Assembly (NCBI RefSeq): GCF_029428875.1
Contig: NZ_JAJSOO010000001.1
Coordinates: forward strand, 806,001-870,000
From: Streptomyces sp. JH34
GTDB taxonomy: Bacteria; Actinomycetota; Actinomycetes; Streptomycetales; Streptomycetaceae
Direction of reading: 5' to 3'
DNA: 64,000 nt
The translations under genes were made by a program, and so were the position numbers. The notes under the pieces were generated by a model. The model searched no databases, was not told the DNA's origin, and saw only the letters and a program-made list of their open reading frames with translations. Shown here piece after piece: positions 1 to 7,055 of the stretch. The stretch's first letter is position 1. Every line of letters starts with the position of its first letter.

Positions 1-1
1 G

Positions 2-586
2 CGGGAGTCGGGGGCCCGGGTCTGCAACACGCTGGACGGGCGCGGGGACATGGCGGGCAAGCAGTACCTGGTCGATCTGAGCCGGGCCGGCTTCCCGGTG
101 ATCCCGACCGTGGACCGCGCGGCCGATCTCGGGCTCCTCCCCCGGTCGGACGGGTACGTGGTCAAGCCCAAGCTCGGCGCGGACTCGGTGGGGCTGCGGT
201 TCACCGACCGGCCGGAGCTTCCCGAGGACGCCGACGGCACCCTGCTCGTGCAGCCCCGGATCGACTTCCGCTACGAGGTGTCCTTCTACTTCGTCGACCA
301 CGACTTCCAGTACGCCCTCCACGCCCCGCGTATGGAGCGGCGCTGGGAGCTCGAGCCGTACGTGCCGAGCCCCGAGGACCTGGCCTTCGCACGCCGCTTC
401 GTCGAGTGGAACACGCTCACGCACGGCATCCAGCGGGTGGACGCCTGCCGGACCCCGGAGGGTGGCCTGCTGCTCGTCGAGCTGGAGGACCTCAATCCGT
501 ACCTGTCCCTCGACCGTGTCCCCGAGGACGTCCGCGAGGCGTTCGTGGTCCGGATGACGGCCTGCGTGCAGGAACTGCTCGCCTGA
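2..586 (+). CDS. ATP-grasp domain protein, C-terminal part (5' end outside window)
   Basis: The reading frame is open from base 2, before the internal ATG at 50, so the gene begins upstream of the window. The visible 194 residues look like the second half of an ATP-grasp enzyme. An NTLDGRGDMAGKQYL stretch and a PVIPT segment lead into a VVKPKLGADSVGLR strand, where the ATP-binding lysine of this fold normally sits. A later VELEDLNPYLSLD stretch resembles the acidic metal-binding Glu/Asn end of ATP-grasp domains. ATP-grasp enzymes join a carboxylate to an amine or thiol through an acyl phosphate, but the substrate cannot be told from this piece. It ends just before the MFS gene on the same strand, with a gap of about 56 bases. 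Confidence 0.7.
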   Translation, partial: RESGARVCNTLDGRGDMAGKQYLVDLSRAGFPVIPTVDRAADLGLLPRSDGYVVKPKLGADSVGLRFTDRPELPEDADGTLLVQPRIDFRYEVSFYFVDHDFQYALHAPRMERRWELEPYVPSPEDLAFARRFVEWNTLTHGIQRVDACRTPEGGLLLVELEDLNPYLSLDRVPEDVREAFVVRMTACVQELLA

Positions 587-642
587 CCCGTCCGGCTCGC
601 CCCCGCATGCGTGGGCCCGGGCCGGGTGTGAGGGTTGCGAAG

Positions 643-2718
643 GTGACCACTGCCAGCGAGACCCCACCCGCCGTGCAGAGTGCCGCAGCGCCACCCGTCC
701 TCGACCCCAGGCGCCGGAACATCGTCTTCGCCACCATCGTGCTGGGGATCCTGCTCGCCGCGCTGGACCAGACGATCGTGGGGACGGCGCTCCCCACGAT
801 CGTCTCCGACCTCGGTGGCGCGGAGCACATGTCCTGGGTCGTGACGGCCTATCTGCTGGCCGAGACCGTGGCGACGGTGCTGGTCGGGAAGTTCGGTGAC
901 CTCTTCGGCCGGAAGCTGATCTTCCAGATCTCGGCCGTCATCTTCATCACCGGCTCGTTCCTCTGCGGTCTCGCGTCGAACATGCTGCTGCTGATCATCT
1001 GGCGTGGTCTCCAGGGCGTCGGCGCGGGCGGGCTCATGGTCACCTCCATGGCGCTGATCGCCGACGTCATCCCGTTGCGGGACCGGGGCAAGTACCAGGG
1101 GGCCATCGGCGCGGTCTTCGGCGTGGCCACGGTCGTCGGTCCCCTGCTGGGCGGACTGTTCACCGACCATCTGACCTGGCGCTGGGCGTTCTACGTCAAT
1201 GTGCCGATCGCGATCGTGGTGGTGATCGCCGCCGCCCGCAACATCCCTTCCGTGCGCGCGGCCGGACGGCCGGTCATCGACTACCTGGGCATCGGGCTGG
1301 TCGCCGTCGGAGCAAGCGCCCTGATCCTCGGCACGAGCTGGGGCGGCAACGAGTACGCATGGGGCTCCCCCGTCATCGTCGCTCTGTTCGTCGGGGGCCT
1401 GATCGCCCTGGCGCTCTTCTGTCTGGTGGAGACGCGGGCGAGGGAGCCGATGCTGCCGATGAGGCTGTTCGGCAACCCGGTGTTCGCGGTCTGCTCCATC
1501 CTGAGCTTCATCGTGGGCTTCGCCATGCTCGGTGCGATGATCTACCTGCCGACGTATCTGCAGTACGTCGACGGGGACTCCGCCACCCTCTCCGGGGTGC
1601 GGACCCTTCCACTGGTGATCGGCCTGCTGGCGGCCTCGATCTTCAGCGGGAACGTGGTCAGCAAGACGGGCCACTACCGCTTCTTCCCCGTCGTCGGCTC
1701 TCTCGTGATGGCGGCCGGCCTCTACCTCCTGTCCCGGATGGGGCCGGGCACCGGGGTCTGGCTGGAGTCCCTCTACATGCTGGTGCTGGGCATCGGTATC
1801 GGCCTGTCGATGCAGGTCCTCACCATCGCCGTGCAGAACACGGTCGACTACTCGGACCTCGGGACCGCTACCTCGGGCGTGACGTTCTTCCGCACGCTCG
1901 GCAGCTCGTTCGGCACGGCCGTGTTCGGCACGATCTACGCCAACGCGCTGCGGCCGAATCTGACCCAGGGCGTCGGACAGGCGGCGCGGGCAGGCGGCGA
2001 TCCGGCGTCCCTGGCGCGGGTCGCGGAGAGTCCGCAGGCCGTGCACGCCCTGCCGCCCGGACAGACCGCGCCCCTCGCGCAGGCCTACGCGGACACCCTC
2101 CACACGGTCTTCCTGTGGACGGTTCCGGTGGCCCTGCTGGGGTTCGTCGTCTCGCTCTTCCTGAAGCAGGTGAAACTGCGCGACAGCGCCCGTGCGAGCT
2201 CCACGGACATGGGTGAGGGTTTCGCCCAGCCGAGCACCGGGGATCCGGCGAAGGTCCTCGAAACCGCCGTCGCCAGGATCCTGCACCAGGCGGGGCCCGA
2301 CACGGCCCGGCGGATCGTCGCGGAGTCCGACACCCGCCTCGACATGGCCGGGGCCTGGGCCGTGATGCAGGTCGACCTCTTCACCCGGATGGTGGGCCAC
2401 GCCGGTCTCCGGCTGATCGCGGCCCGGCACCGGATCCCGCCGGAGGTGCTCGTGCCCGTCTTCGACCGGATGATCGAGGAGGGCTACCTCACCGGGGACG
2501 GCCGGATCTTCACCCATACGGCGGCGGGCAGCCGTGAGGCGGCGACGATCTCGGCGGCGTGGGGCCGCTGGCTCGACGAAAGGCTGGCCGAGGACGGTGC
2601 CCGCCCCGACGACCGGCGGCTACGGGCCGCGGTCGACGTGATCGCCAAGCGGCTGCTCGCCGAGGACCTGGAGCGGCAACTGGCCCCGTCGACCGAACGG
2701 ATGGCCGCGCCGGTGTGA
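643..2718 (+). CDS. MFS multidrug exporter, DHA2 (EmrB/QacA) type, with C-terminal cytoplasmic domain
   Basis: A proton-driven drug efflux pump of about 691 residues in the cytoplasmic membrane. The first about 510 residues carry a 14-helix DHA2 layout: LDQTIVGTALPTIVSDL is the motif typical of helix 1, GKFGDLFGRK is the loop 2-3 motif, and VATVVGPLLGG is the antiporter motif C. Beyond the last helix (about residue 507) come some 175 soluble residues. They contain RLIAARHRIPPEVLVPVFDR and a predicted helix-turn-helix/wing-like stretch similar to MarR-type folds, which ordinary DHA2 pumps (about 500 residues) lack. I chose the GTG at 643 because GAGGG sits 8 bases upstream; an ATG at 607 and a GTG at 628 are alternatives without good ribosome sites. 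It converges on the acetyltransferase gene with a 9-base gap. Confidence 0.88.
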   Translation: MTTASETPPAVQSAAAPPVLDPRRRNIVFATIVLGILLAALDQTIVGTALPTIVSDLGGAEHMSWVVTAYLLAETVATVLVGKFGDLFGRKLIFQISAVIFITGSFLCGLASNMLLLIIWRGLQGVGAGGLMVTSMALIADVIPLRDRGKYQGAIGAVFGVATVVGPLLGGLFTDHLTWRWAFYVNVPIAIVVVIAAARNIPSVRAAGRPVIDYLGIGLVAVGASALILGTSWGGNEYAWGSPVIVALFVGGLIALALFCLVETRAREPMLPMRLFGNPVFAVCSILSFIVGFAMLGAMIYLPTYLQYVDGDSATLSGVRTLPLVIGLLAASIFSGNVVSKTGHYRFFPVVGSLVMAAGLYLLSRMGPGTGVWLESLYMLVLGIGIGLSMQVLTIAVQNTVDYSDLGTATSGVTFFRTLGSSFGTAVFGTIYANALRPNLTQGVGQAARAGGDPASLARVAESPQAVHALPPGQTAPLAQAYADTLHTVFLWTVPVALLGFVVSLFLKQVKLRDSARASSTDMGEGFAQPSTGDPAKVLETAVARILHQAGPDTARRIVAESDTRLDMAGAWAVMQVDLFTRMVGHAGLRLIAARHRIPPEVLVPVFDRMIEEGYLTGDGRIFTHTAAGSREAATISAAWGRWLDERLAEDGARPDDRRLRAAVDVIAKRLLAEDLERQLAPSTERMAAPV

Positions 2719-2727
2719 CGGCGCCGC

Positions 2728-3315
2728 TCAGATGTCCCAGGACCGGGGGCGGTCCAGGGCCTCCCACTCGCTGCGGAGCAGGGACAGCACGGCGTTGTCG
2801 TAGCGGCGGCCCCGGTGGAGGCAGGAGGAGCGGCGAATCCCCTCCGGCGCGAAACCGGCGGCGGCGAGGACCGAGAGGGCCGCGGCGTTGTCGGTGTGGG
2901 TGAGGGCCTCGACCCGGTGCATCGGCAGTTCGCCGAAGGCCAGGTCGGTGAGGGCGTCGAGGGCGGCGACGCCGAGGCCGCGCCCCCGGTGTTCCCGGTC
3001 CAGGATCAGATACGCCTCCGCGGTGCCCTCGGCCATCTGCTGGTCGTGCAGGGCGATGAGGCCGGCGGGGGTACCGTCGGGCAGCAGGACGAGGAAGTCG
3101 TCGCGGGAGCTGTCGTCGAGATGGCGTTCGATGCGCTCGGTCAGCTCGTACAGCGATCCGGGCCAGACCCCGGTCTCGTGCGCCGCCACCGGATCGGAGC
3201 GCCAGCGGTGCACCAGCGGTGCGTCCGTGATCTCCAGGGGTGTGAAGGCGATACCGCGACCGCTCCAGCAGTGTGTCCGTCCGGCGTCCGGCTCCGCCGC
3301 GCTCTCGCTGTCCAT
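2728..3315 (-). CDS. GNAT family N-acetyltransferase
   Basis: A 195-residue protein of RimJ/RimL-like GNAT type that would transfer an acetyl group from acetyl-CoA to an amine. The start of the fold is FTPLEITDAPLVHRWRSDP, and the acetyl-CoA pyrophosphate loop is visible as REHRGRGLGVAALDAL (R/Q-x-x-G-x-G/A type). The C-terminal NAAALSVLAAAGFAPEG segment is the usual last strand and helix of the fold. No signal peptide or extra domain is present. The substrate is unknown; the neighbours (drug exporter, YchJ protein) do not specify it. There is no good ribosome site before the ATG, and a promoter lies so close to the start that the mRNA may be leaderless. Confidence 0.88.
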   Translation of the reverse strand: MDSESAAEPDAGRTHCWSGRGIAFTPLEITDAPLVHRWRSDPVAAHETGVWPGSLYELTERIERHLDDSSRDDFLVLLPDGTPAGLIALHDQQMAEGTAEAYLILDREHRGRGLGVAALDALTDLAFGELPMHRVEALTHTDNAAALSVLAAAGFAPEGIRRSSCLHRGRRYDNAVLSLLRSEWEALDRPRSWDI

Positions 3316-3321
3316 GCGCGG

Positions 3322-3350
3322 AGCCTAGGAAGATCCGGCCGCCGGGACAA
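3322..3350 (-). promoter_or_regulatory. candidate leaderless promoter of the GNAT gene
   Basis: On the minus strand TTGTCC (3350-3345) and TAGGCT (3327-3322) are spaced by 17 bases and match a vegetative -35/-10 pair. The ATG at 3315 begins only 6 bases after the -10 element, which leaves room for transcription to start at or next to the start codon. Leaderless mRNAs are common in Streptomyces. This is inferred from spacing alone. Confidence 0.4.
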
Positions 3351-3357
3351 CGGGATT

Positions 3358-3813
3358 TCAGTCGACGAAGACCGCCGCCGCGTAGACCCACGCGCCCTCG
3401 TGGCGCACGAAACGGCTCTTCTCGTGGAGGGCGTCGGGGCGCCCGCCGTCGGCGTAGCGGGCCCGGAAGGTGACCGTGCCGGTGGTGTGGAAGGCGCTGC
3501 CGTCGGTCGTCTCCAGGATCTCCAGGCCCGTCCAGCGCATGGCCGGGTCGAAGTCGACCCCCGGGGGGCGGGTGTCCGGGTGCCAGGTGCGCAGCAGGTA
3601 GGCGGCGTCCTGGACCACGAAGGCCGCGTACCGCGAGCGCATCAGGGCTTCGCAGGTGGGGGCGGCCGCAGCCCCGGAGTGGTACCTGCCGCAGCAGTCG
3701 GCGTACGTGGCGGGCAGGCCGCACGGGCAGGGGGAATCCGGGGCCGTCCGTCCGGGGCTCGCTCCGGCGGAGGGGGCGCCGGATCCGGTCGGGCGGGAGG
3801 TGCGTCGTGACAT
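3358..3813 (-). CDS. YchJ-like (UPF0225) SEC-C motif protein
   Basis: A 151-residue cytoplasmic protein. A CPCGLPATYADCCGRYH stretch near residue 29 is the cysteine-rich zinc-binding motif of the YchJ/SEC-C type. It is followed by PTCEALMRSRYAAFVVQDAAYLLRTW, shortened here to its recognisable core MRSRYAAF, which is the signature of the YchJ NTF2-like domain. The C-terminal FRARYADGG and FVRHEGAWVY strands complete that fold. Members are widespread and of unknown function; the zinc motif resembles the one in SecA tails that binds SecB. The ATG at 3813 lacks a clear ribosome site, and the next gene on this strand (GNAT) starts 42 bases downstream. Confidence 0.88.
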   Translation of the reverse strand: MSRRTSRPTGSGAPSAGASPGRTAPDSPCPCGLPATYADCCGRYHSGAAAAPTCEALMRSRYAAFVVQDAAYLLRTWHPDTRPPGVDFDPAMRWTGLEILETTDGSAFHTTGTVTFRARYADGGRPDALHEKSRFVRHEGAWVYAAAVFVD

Positions 3814-3865
3814 GCCCCCATTGTCGCCGGTCGTCCCGGCGGCCGGTGGGCCGGGTTCCCGCCCC

Positions 3866-3993
3866 GCGTCAGCGCCTGCGGGCGACGCCCGAGAGCTCCG
3901 CGTCAGCGCCTGCGGGCGACGCCCGAGAGCTCCGCGTCAGCGCCTGCGGGCGACGCCCGAGAGCTCCGCGTCAGCGCTTGCGGGCGACGCCCG
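3866..3993. repeat. 34-bp tandem repeat, three full copies plus one partial, derived from a gene end
   Basis: Units start at 3866, 3900 and 3934 and are identical at 34 bases; a fourth copy at 3968-3993 has one substitution and then diverges. The fourth copy is the last codons and the TGA of the methyltransferase gene (GVARKR then stop). Each of the other three, read on the minus strand, also encodes GVARRR and a stop, so the gene's 3' end has been copied three times downstream of itself. Each unit contains an inverted repeat (CGGGC-GAC-GCCCG) that could fold in RNA. There are no unique spacers, so it is not a CRISPR array. Confidence 0.9.
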
Positions 3994-4780
3994 CGTACCC
4001 GGGGATCGGCTCGTGCCCGGGGACGTCGATGACCTCGCCCAGCTCCGGACGCCATTCCGCGGACAGCGAGACGCCCGGTTCGACGAGTGCGAGGCCGTGG
4101 AAGAAGGCGGTGAGCTCGGCGCGCGAGCGGGGCCGCAGGGTCATCCCCCGCGCCTTGTACATGGCCCGGGCCTTGGCCGCGCCCTCGGGGTCGAAGTCAC
4201 CCGTGGTGTGCGAGAGCACCAGATAGCTGCCGGACGGCAGCCGCTCCACGAGCTGGTCGACGAGCTCGGCGGCGCCGTCCTCGTCGTCCACGAAGTGCAG
4301 AAGGGCGAGGAGGGACAGCGCGATCGGCCGGTCGAAGTCGAGGATCCTGCCCGCCGCCTCCAGGATGGCGTCGGGCCTGCGGGCGTCGGCCTGTATGTAC
4401 TCGGTGGCGCCCTCGGGGGTCGAACGCAGCAGGGCTGCCGCGTGCGCCAGCACGATGGGGTCGTTGTCGCAGTAGACGACGCGCGCGTCCGGGGCGGTCC
4501 GCTGGGCGATCTGGTGGAGATTCGGCTCGGTGGGTATACCCGATCCGATGTCGAGGAACTGGCGTACACCGTTCTCGGCGAGCCAGCGGGTCGCCCGGTG
4601 CATGAAGGCACGGTTGACCCGGGCCATGTCGCGCCCGCGGGAGTCCAGGACGAGCAGTTGCCGTGCCATCTGTTCGTCGACCGGGTAGTTGTCCTTGCCG
4701 CCGAGGAACCAGTCGTACATCCGTGCCGGATGCGGCTTGCTCGTGTCGATCTCGACGGCCTGGGATTCCTGCCCGGTCAT
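3971..4780 (-). CDS. SAM-dependent methyltransferase, DUF574 / Methyltransf_19 type
   Basis: A 269-residue member of the actinomycete S-adenosylmethionine methyltransferase family often found in many copies in Streptomyces. The start shows the family hallmark HPARMYDWFLGGKDNYPVD, then VNRAFMHRATRWLAENG. The SAM-binding motif I is FLDIGSGIPTEPNLHQ at about residue 82, and VVYCDNDPIVLAHA is motif II. The start at 4780 is chosen because GGAG lies 6 bases upstream; an upstream in-frame ATG at 4831 would overlap the intergenic region without such a site. Substrates of this family are unknown. It follows the DUF397 gene on the same strand with a 64-base gap, and its 3' end is embedded in the 34-bp repeat array. 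Confidence 0.9.
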   Translation of the reverse strand: MTGQESQAVEIDTSKPHPARMYDWFLGGKDNYPVDEQMARQLLVLDSRGRDMARVNRAFMHRATRWLAENGVRQFLDIGSGIPTEPNLHQIAQRTAPDARVVYCDNDPIVLAHAAALLRSTPEGATEYIQADARRPDAILEAAGRILDFDRPIALSLLALLHFVDDEDGAAELVDQLVERLPSGSYLVLSHTTGDFDPEGAAKARAMYKARGMTLRPRSRAELTAFFHGLALVEPGVSLSAEWRPELGEVIDVPGHEPIPGYAGVARKR

Positions 4781-4844
4781 GACGCACTCCGTTGGTCGGG
4801 GGATTCGGCGAACAGCGTGTGGCGCGAGCACTTGTGACTACATG

Positions 4845-5081
4845 TCAGGTGAGCAGGAAATCCGCCTGTCCGGACTTGGCTCCCTGGATGAAGGCGGCGA
4901 TCTCGCCGTTGGAGTAGATGAGCGCGGGGCCGTCCGGGTCTGCGGACTGGCGGACCGCCACTCTTCCGTCGGCCAGCTTCATGGCCTCGATGCAATTGCC
5001 CCCGTTACCGCCGCTCCACGGCTTGTACCAGCCTTCGGTGCCGAGGTCGGCGGCCGGCATGCCGTTGTATATGTGGTTCAT
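4845..5081 (-). CDS. DUF397 small protein, partner of the upstream XRE regulator
   Basis: A 78-residue protein with the DUF397 pattern: WYKPWSGGNGGNCIEA (usually WxKSSYSxxxGxCVEV), then GRVAVRQSADPDGPALIYS and a C-terminal AAFIQGAKSGQADF. The start overlaps the stop of the XRE gene as TGATG, and AAGGAG precedes it, so the two are probably translated together. In Streptomyces such small proteins are encoded next to DUF5753-type XRE regulators (the whiJ-like arrangement) and several are thought to antagonise the regulator, some pairs behaving like toxin-antitoxin modules. Here the role is inferred from that context. Confidence 0.9.
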   Translation of the reverse strand: MNHIYNGMPAADLGTEGWYKPWSGGNGGNCIEAMKLADGRVAVRQSADPDGPALIYSNGEIAAFIQGAKSGQADFLLT

Positions 5082-5941
5082 CACAGCTCCTTGCGGAAGT
5101 CCCTGAGGATTTCCTTCGTGCGTTGTGCAGTCGCGGCCTGAGCCGCCATGCGGTCCATGACCTCGAGGTAGGAGGCCACCTCGGGGCGCGCGTCGAAGTA
5201 GACGGCGCCGGTCAGGTACTCGCTGTAGACCATGTCCGGGAGTTCCGGGACGGCGAAGCGGAAGAGGACGAACGGGCCGTAGGTGCCCGGGTGGTGGCCG
5301 GTCGCGAACTCCGCGATCTGGAGCGTCACGTTGGGCAGGTCGGTCGCTTCGAGCAGCCGGTCGACCTGCGCCCGCATCGCGTCGGGGCTGCCGACGGGAC
5401 GGCGCAGGACGGTCTCGTCCATCACCACCCACAGCTTCGGCGCCTCCGCCTTGGTGAGCAGGGACTGCCGCTCCATGCGGAGTGCCACATGGCGCTCGAT
5501 GTCGGCGGGTCTGGTCTGGCCGACGGCGCCGGTGCGCAGGACGGAGCGCGCGTAGTCCTCGGTCTGCAGCAGACCCGGGACGAAGTGCGGTTCGTAGGTG
5601 CGCAGGAGGCTCGCGGCACCCTCCAGGCTGACGTACATGCTGAACCAGTCGGGGAGCACGTCGTGGAAGCGCTGCCACCAGCCGGGCTTGTTGGCCTCTT
5701 CGGCGAGTTCGACGAACGCGTCGGTCTCGTGGTCGGCGATCCCGTAGGCCTTGAGGAGGAGTTGGACGTACGGGATCTTCAGCCCGACCTCGGCCGTCTC
5801 CATCCTGCGTATGGTCCCCGGGGCGACACGGAGCACCTTCGCCGCCTGGTCGCGGCTCAGGCCGACGCGCTCCCGCAGATCCTGCAGGCGCTTGCCGAGA
5901 ACGACCTGACCCACGGTCGGGGCGGACCGGGGTTCGCTCAC
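5081..5941 (-). CDS. XRE family regulator with DUF5753 domain
   Basis: A 286-residue DNA-binding protein. Residues about 15-70 form the helix-turn-helix: LGKRLQDLRERVGLSRDQAA and VLRVAPGTIRRMETAEVG. The rest is the DUF5753 ligand or partner domain, recognisable from EPHFVPGLLQTEDYARSVL and the C-terminal VYFDARPEVASYLEVMDRM. The GTG at 5941 is preferred because GGGAGG lies 7 bases upstream; an in-frame ATG at 6007 would run through the palindrome in the promoter. The gene is divergent from an RsbW-like ATPase and co-translated with the DUF397 gene. This three-gene set is the whiJ/abaA-like arrangement repeated many times in Streptomyces genomes and linked to development and antibiotic control. 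Confidence 0.92.
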   Translation of the reverse strand: MSEPRSAPTVGQVVLGKRLQDLRERVGLSRDQAAKVLRVAPGTIRRMETAEVGLKIPYVQLLLKAYGIADHETDAFVELAEEANKPGWWQRFHDVLPDWFSMYVSLEGAASLLRTYEPHFVPGLLQTEDYARSVLRTGAVGQTRPADIERHVALRMERQSLLTKAEAPKLWVVMDETVLRRPVGSPDAMRAQVDRLLEATDLPNVTLQIAEFATGHHPGTYGPFVLFRFAVPELPDMVYSEYLTGAVYFDARPEVASYLEVMDRMAAQAATAQRTKEILRDFRKEL

Positions 5942-6004
5942 TTCAGACCTCCCGATGCACTGTGTGCGAGCAGTGTGCCATGCGCGGAACCTCCTGGACA
6001 CAGC

Positions 6005-6025
6005 CACTCTGAATATTTCAGAGTG
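6005..6025. promoter_or_regulatory. 21-bp perfect palindrome between XRE gene and RsbW-like gene
   Basis: CACTCTGAA (6005-6013) and TTCAGAGTG (6017-6025) are perfect inverted 9-base arms separated by TAT. It lies 64 bases before the GTG of the XRE gene and 122 bases before the divergent ATPase gene. The position suggests an operator, most simply for the XRE regulator itself. A role in transcription termination is unlikely because it is not followed by coding ends. Confidence 0.6.
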
Positions 6026-6147
6026 CCTCTTGCCAAGTGTTCATGTCAGGGGGAGAGTTGGTGACCGAACCAAGTTCGCGTGGTCGTCACCACCCTGATC
6101 CGGGGCGGTGCGGTGCGTGACGCGCCCCCCACTGTGAGGAATCGGTC

Positions 6148-6606
6148 GTGGCACCTGGCAGTGCGCTCATCCCCCGGCTCATGGACCTCAGCCCCGGGAC
6201 GGAAGCGCTCCGTTACTGCTTCGCGCTGCCCGCGCACCCCGAGTCCGTGGCCGGTGCCCGGCGCCTCACGCGAGCCCGGCTCGCCGAGTGGGGGCCGGCC
6301 GGGGACGCCGACGACGCGGCGGTGCTGATCGTCTCCGAACTGGTCACCAACGCGGTGGTGCACACCGCGAGCACCAAGGTCGTCTGTGAGCTCCGCTGCG
6401 ACGCCGGCCGGCTGCGCGTCTCCGTACAGGACCAGGGGCACCAGCCCGGCGGCCCCCGGCTGTCCCTCACCGCCGACGGGGAACACGGGCGCGGACTGCT
6501 GCTCGTCGACTCCCTGAGCACGGCCTGGGGATCCCACGACGCGGGGAACCACTCCGGGCGCATCGTATGGGCGGAGCTGCCCTACGGTCCGGAGCGGACA
6601 TGCTGA
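6148..6606 (+). CDS. RsbW/SpoIIAB-like ATP-binding protein (HATPase_c_2)
   Basis: A 152-residue stand-alone GHKL ATPase. The N box is VLIVSELVTNAVVHTAS (Glu and Asn bind ATP-Mg), G1 is VSVQDQGHQPGGP, and G2 is EHGRGLLLVDSLS. Proteins of this kind are anti-sigma factor kinases or their relatives; most Streptomyces copies have no known sigma partner. The GTG at 6148 is preceded by GTGAGGA at 8 bases. The next gene starts inside its last codons (7-base overlap), so the pair is co-translated. It is divergent from the XRE/DUF397 pair, matching the conserved whiJ-like neighbourhood. Confidence 0.9.
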   Translation: MAPGSALIPRLMDLSPGTEALRYCFALPAHPESVAGARRLTRARLAEWGPAGDADDAAVLIVSELVTNAVVHTASTKVVCELRCDAGRLRVSVQDQGHQPGGPRLSLTADGEHGRGLLLVDSLSTAWGSHDAGNHSGRIVWAELPYGPERTC

Positions 6607-7040
6607 GGGACGCCCTCTCCCACCTTCTCGGGACGCGCCGGGGCCGCCCCGTGGAGGAGGACCGCTCCTCGGGCCGGGTCCGGCTTCCTCTGCCGCCCGC
6701 GCTGTCGGCGAGCCTCGGTCTCGACGCGGTGGGCGTGCCCGCGCAGTACGGGTTCCGGTTGATGTCGCATCTGCCGCGCGCCGGTTGCGTGTTCGCCGAC
6801 ACCGACCGGTGGTGGTGGATCGTCCCGGCGGGTTCCGACCTCGATCTGGACTGGCCGGAGCAGGCCGCGTACGCCGCGGGCGCCTACGTCCCGGCCGGCC
6901 GGCCCCGGCTGATCCACACACCGGAGAGCCGCACGCCCTACACGCCGCCCATTCCGCTCTTCCTCATGGTGTGCCAGGTCACCGGTGTCGCCCCGTCCTG
7001 GGGCCCGTCCGGCCGGCCCAGGGCGGTACCCGCCCCCTGA
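6600..7040 (+). CDS. conserved hypothetical protein, co-translated with the RsbW-like ATPase
   Basis: A 146-residue soluble protein whose ATG at 6600 overlaps the end of the ATPase gene (ATGCTGA). It has no transmembrane segment or signal peptide. A DTDRWWWIVPAGSDLDLDWP stretch with three tryptophans is its most distinctive feature, followed by a proline-rich region ending in PIPLFLMVCQVTG. I do not recognise a named domain. Tight coupling to the ATPase suggests the two act together, perhaps as a regulator and its target, but nothing in the sequence proves it. The codon usage matches its neighbours, so it is very likely a real gene. Confidence 0.75.
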   Translation: MLRDALSHLLGTRRGRPVEEDRSSGRVRLPLPPALSASLGLDAVGVPAQYGFRLMSHLPRAGCVFADTDRWWWIVPAGSDLDLDWPEQAAYAAGAYVPAGRPRLIHTPESRTPYTPPIPLFLMVCQVTGVAPSWGPSGRPRAVPAP

Positions 7041-7055
7041 CCGCGGAGCCGCCGT

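Noticed and set aside
406..642. Extended N-terminus of the MFS protein from an ATG at 406
   Set aside because: It would overlap the upstream ATP-grasp gene by 180 bases, the added text is Arg/Pro-rich noise, and a GTG at 643 has a good ribosome site.
286..2517. 743-codon open frame antisense to the MFS gene
   Set aside because: It is a GC-skew shadow: the plus strand encodes a clear DHA2 transporter with helices and motifs, while the antisense product is charged low-complexity text without a domain.
3866..3993. CRISPR-like array
   Set aside because: The 34-base units are directly adjacent with no unique spacers, and the sequence derives from the end of a gene; no cas genes are present.
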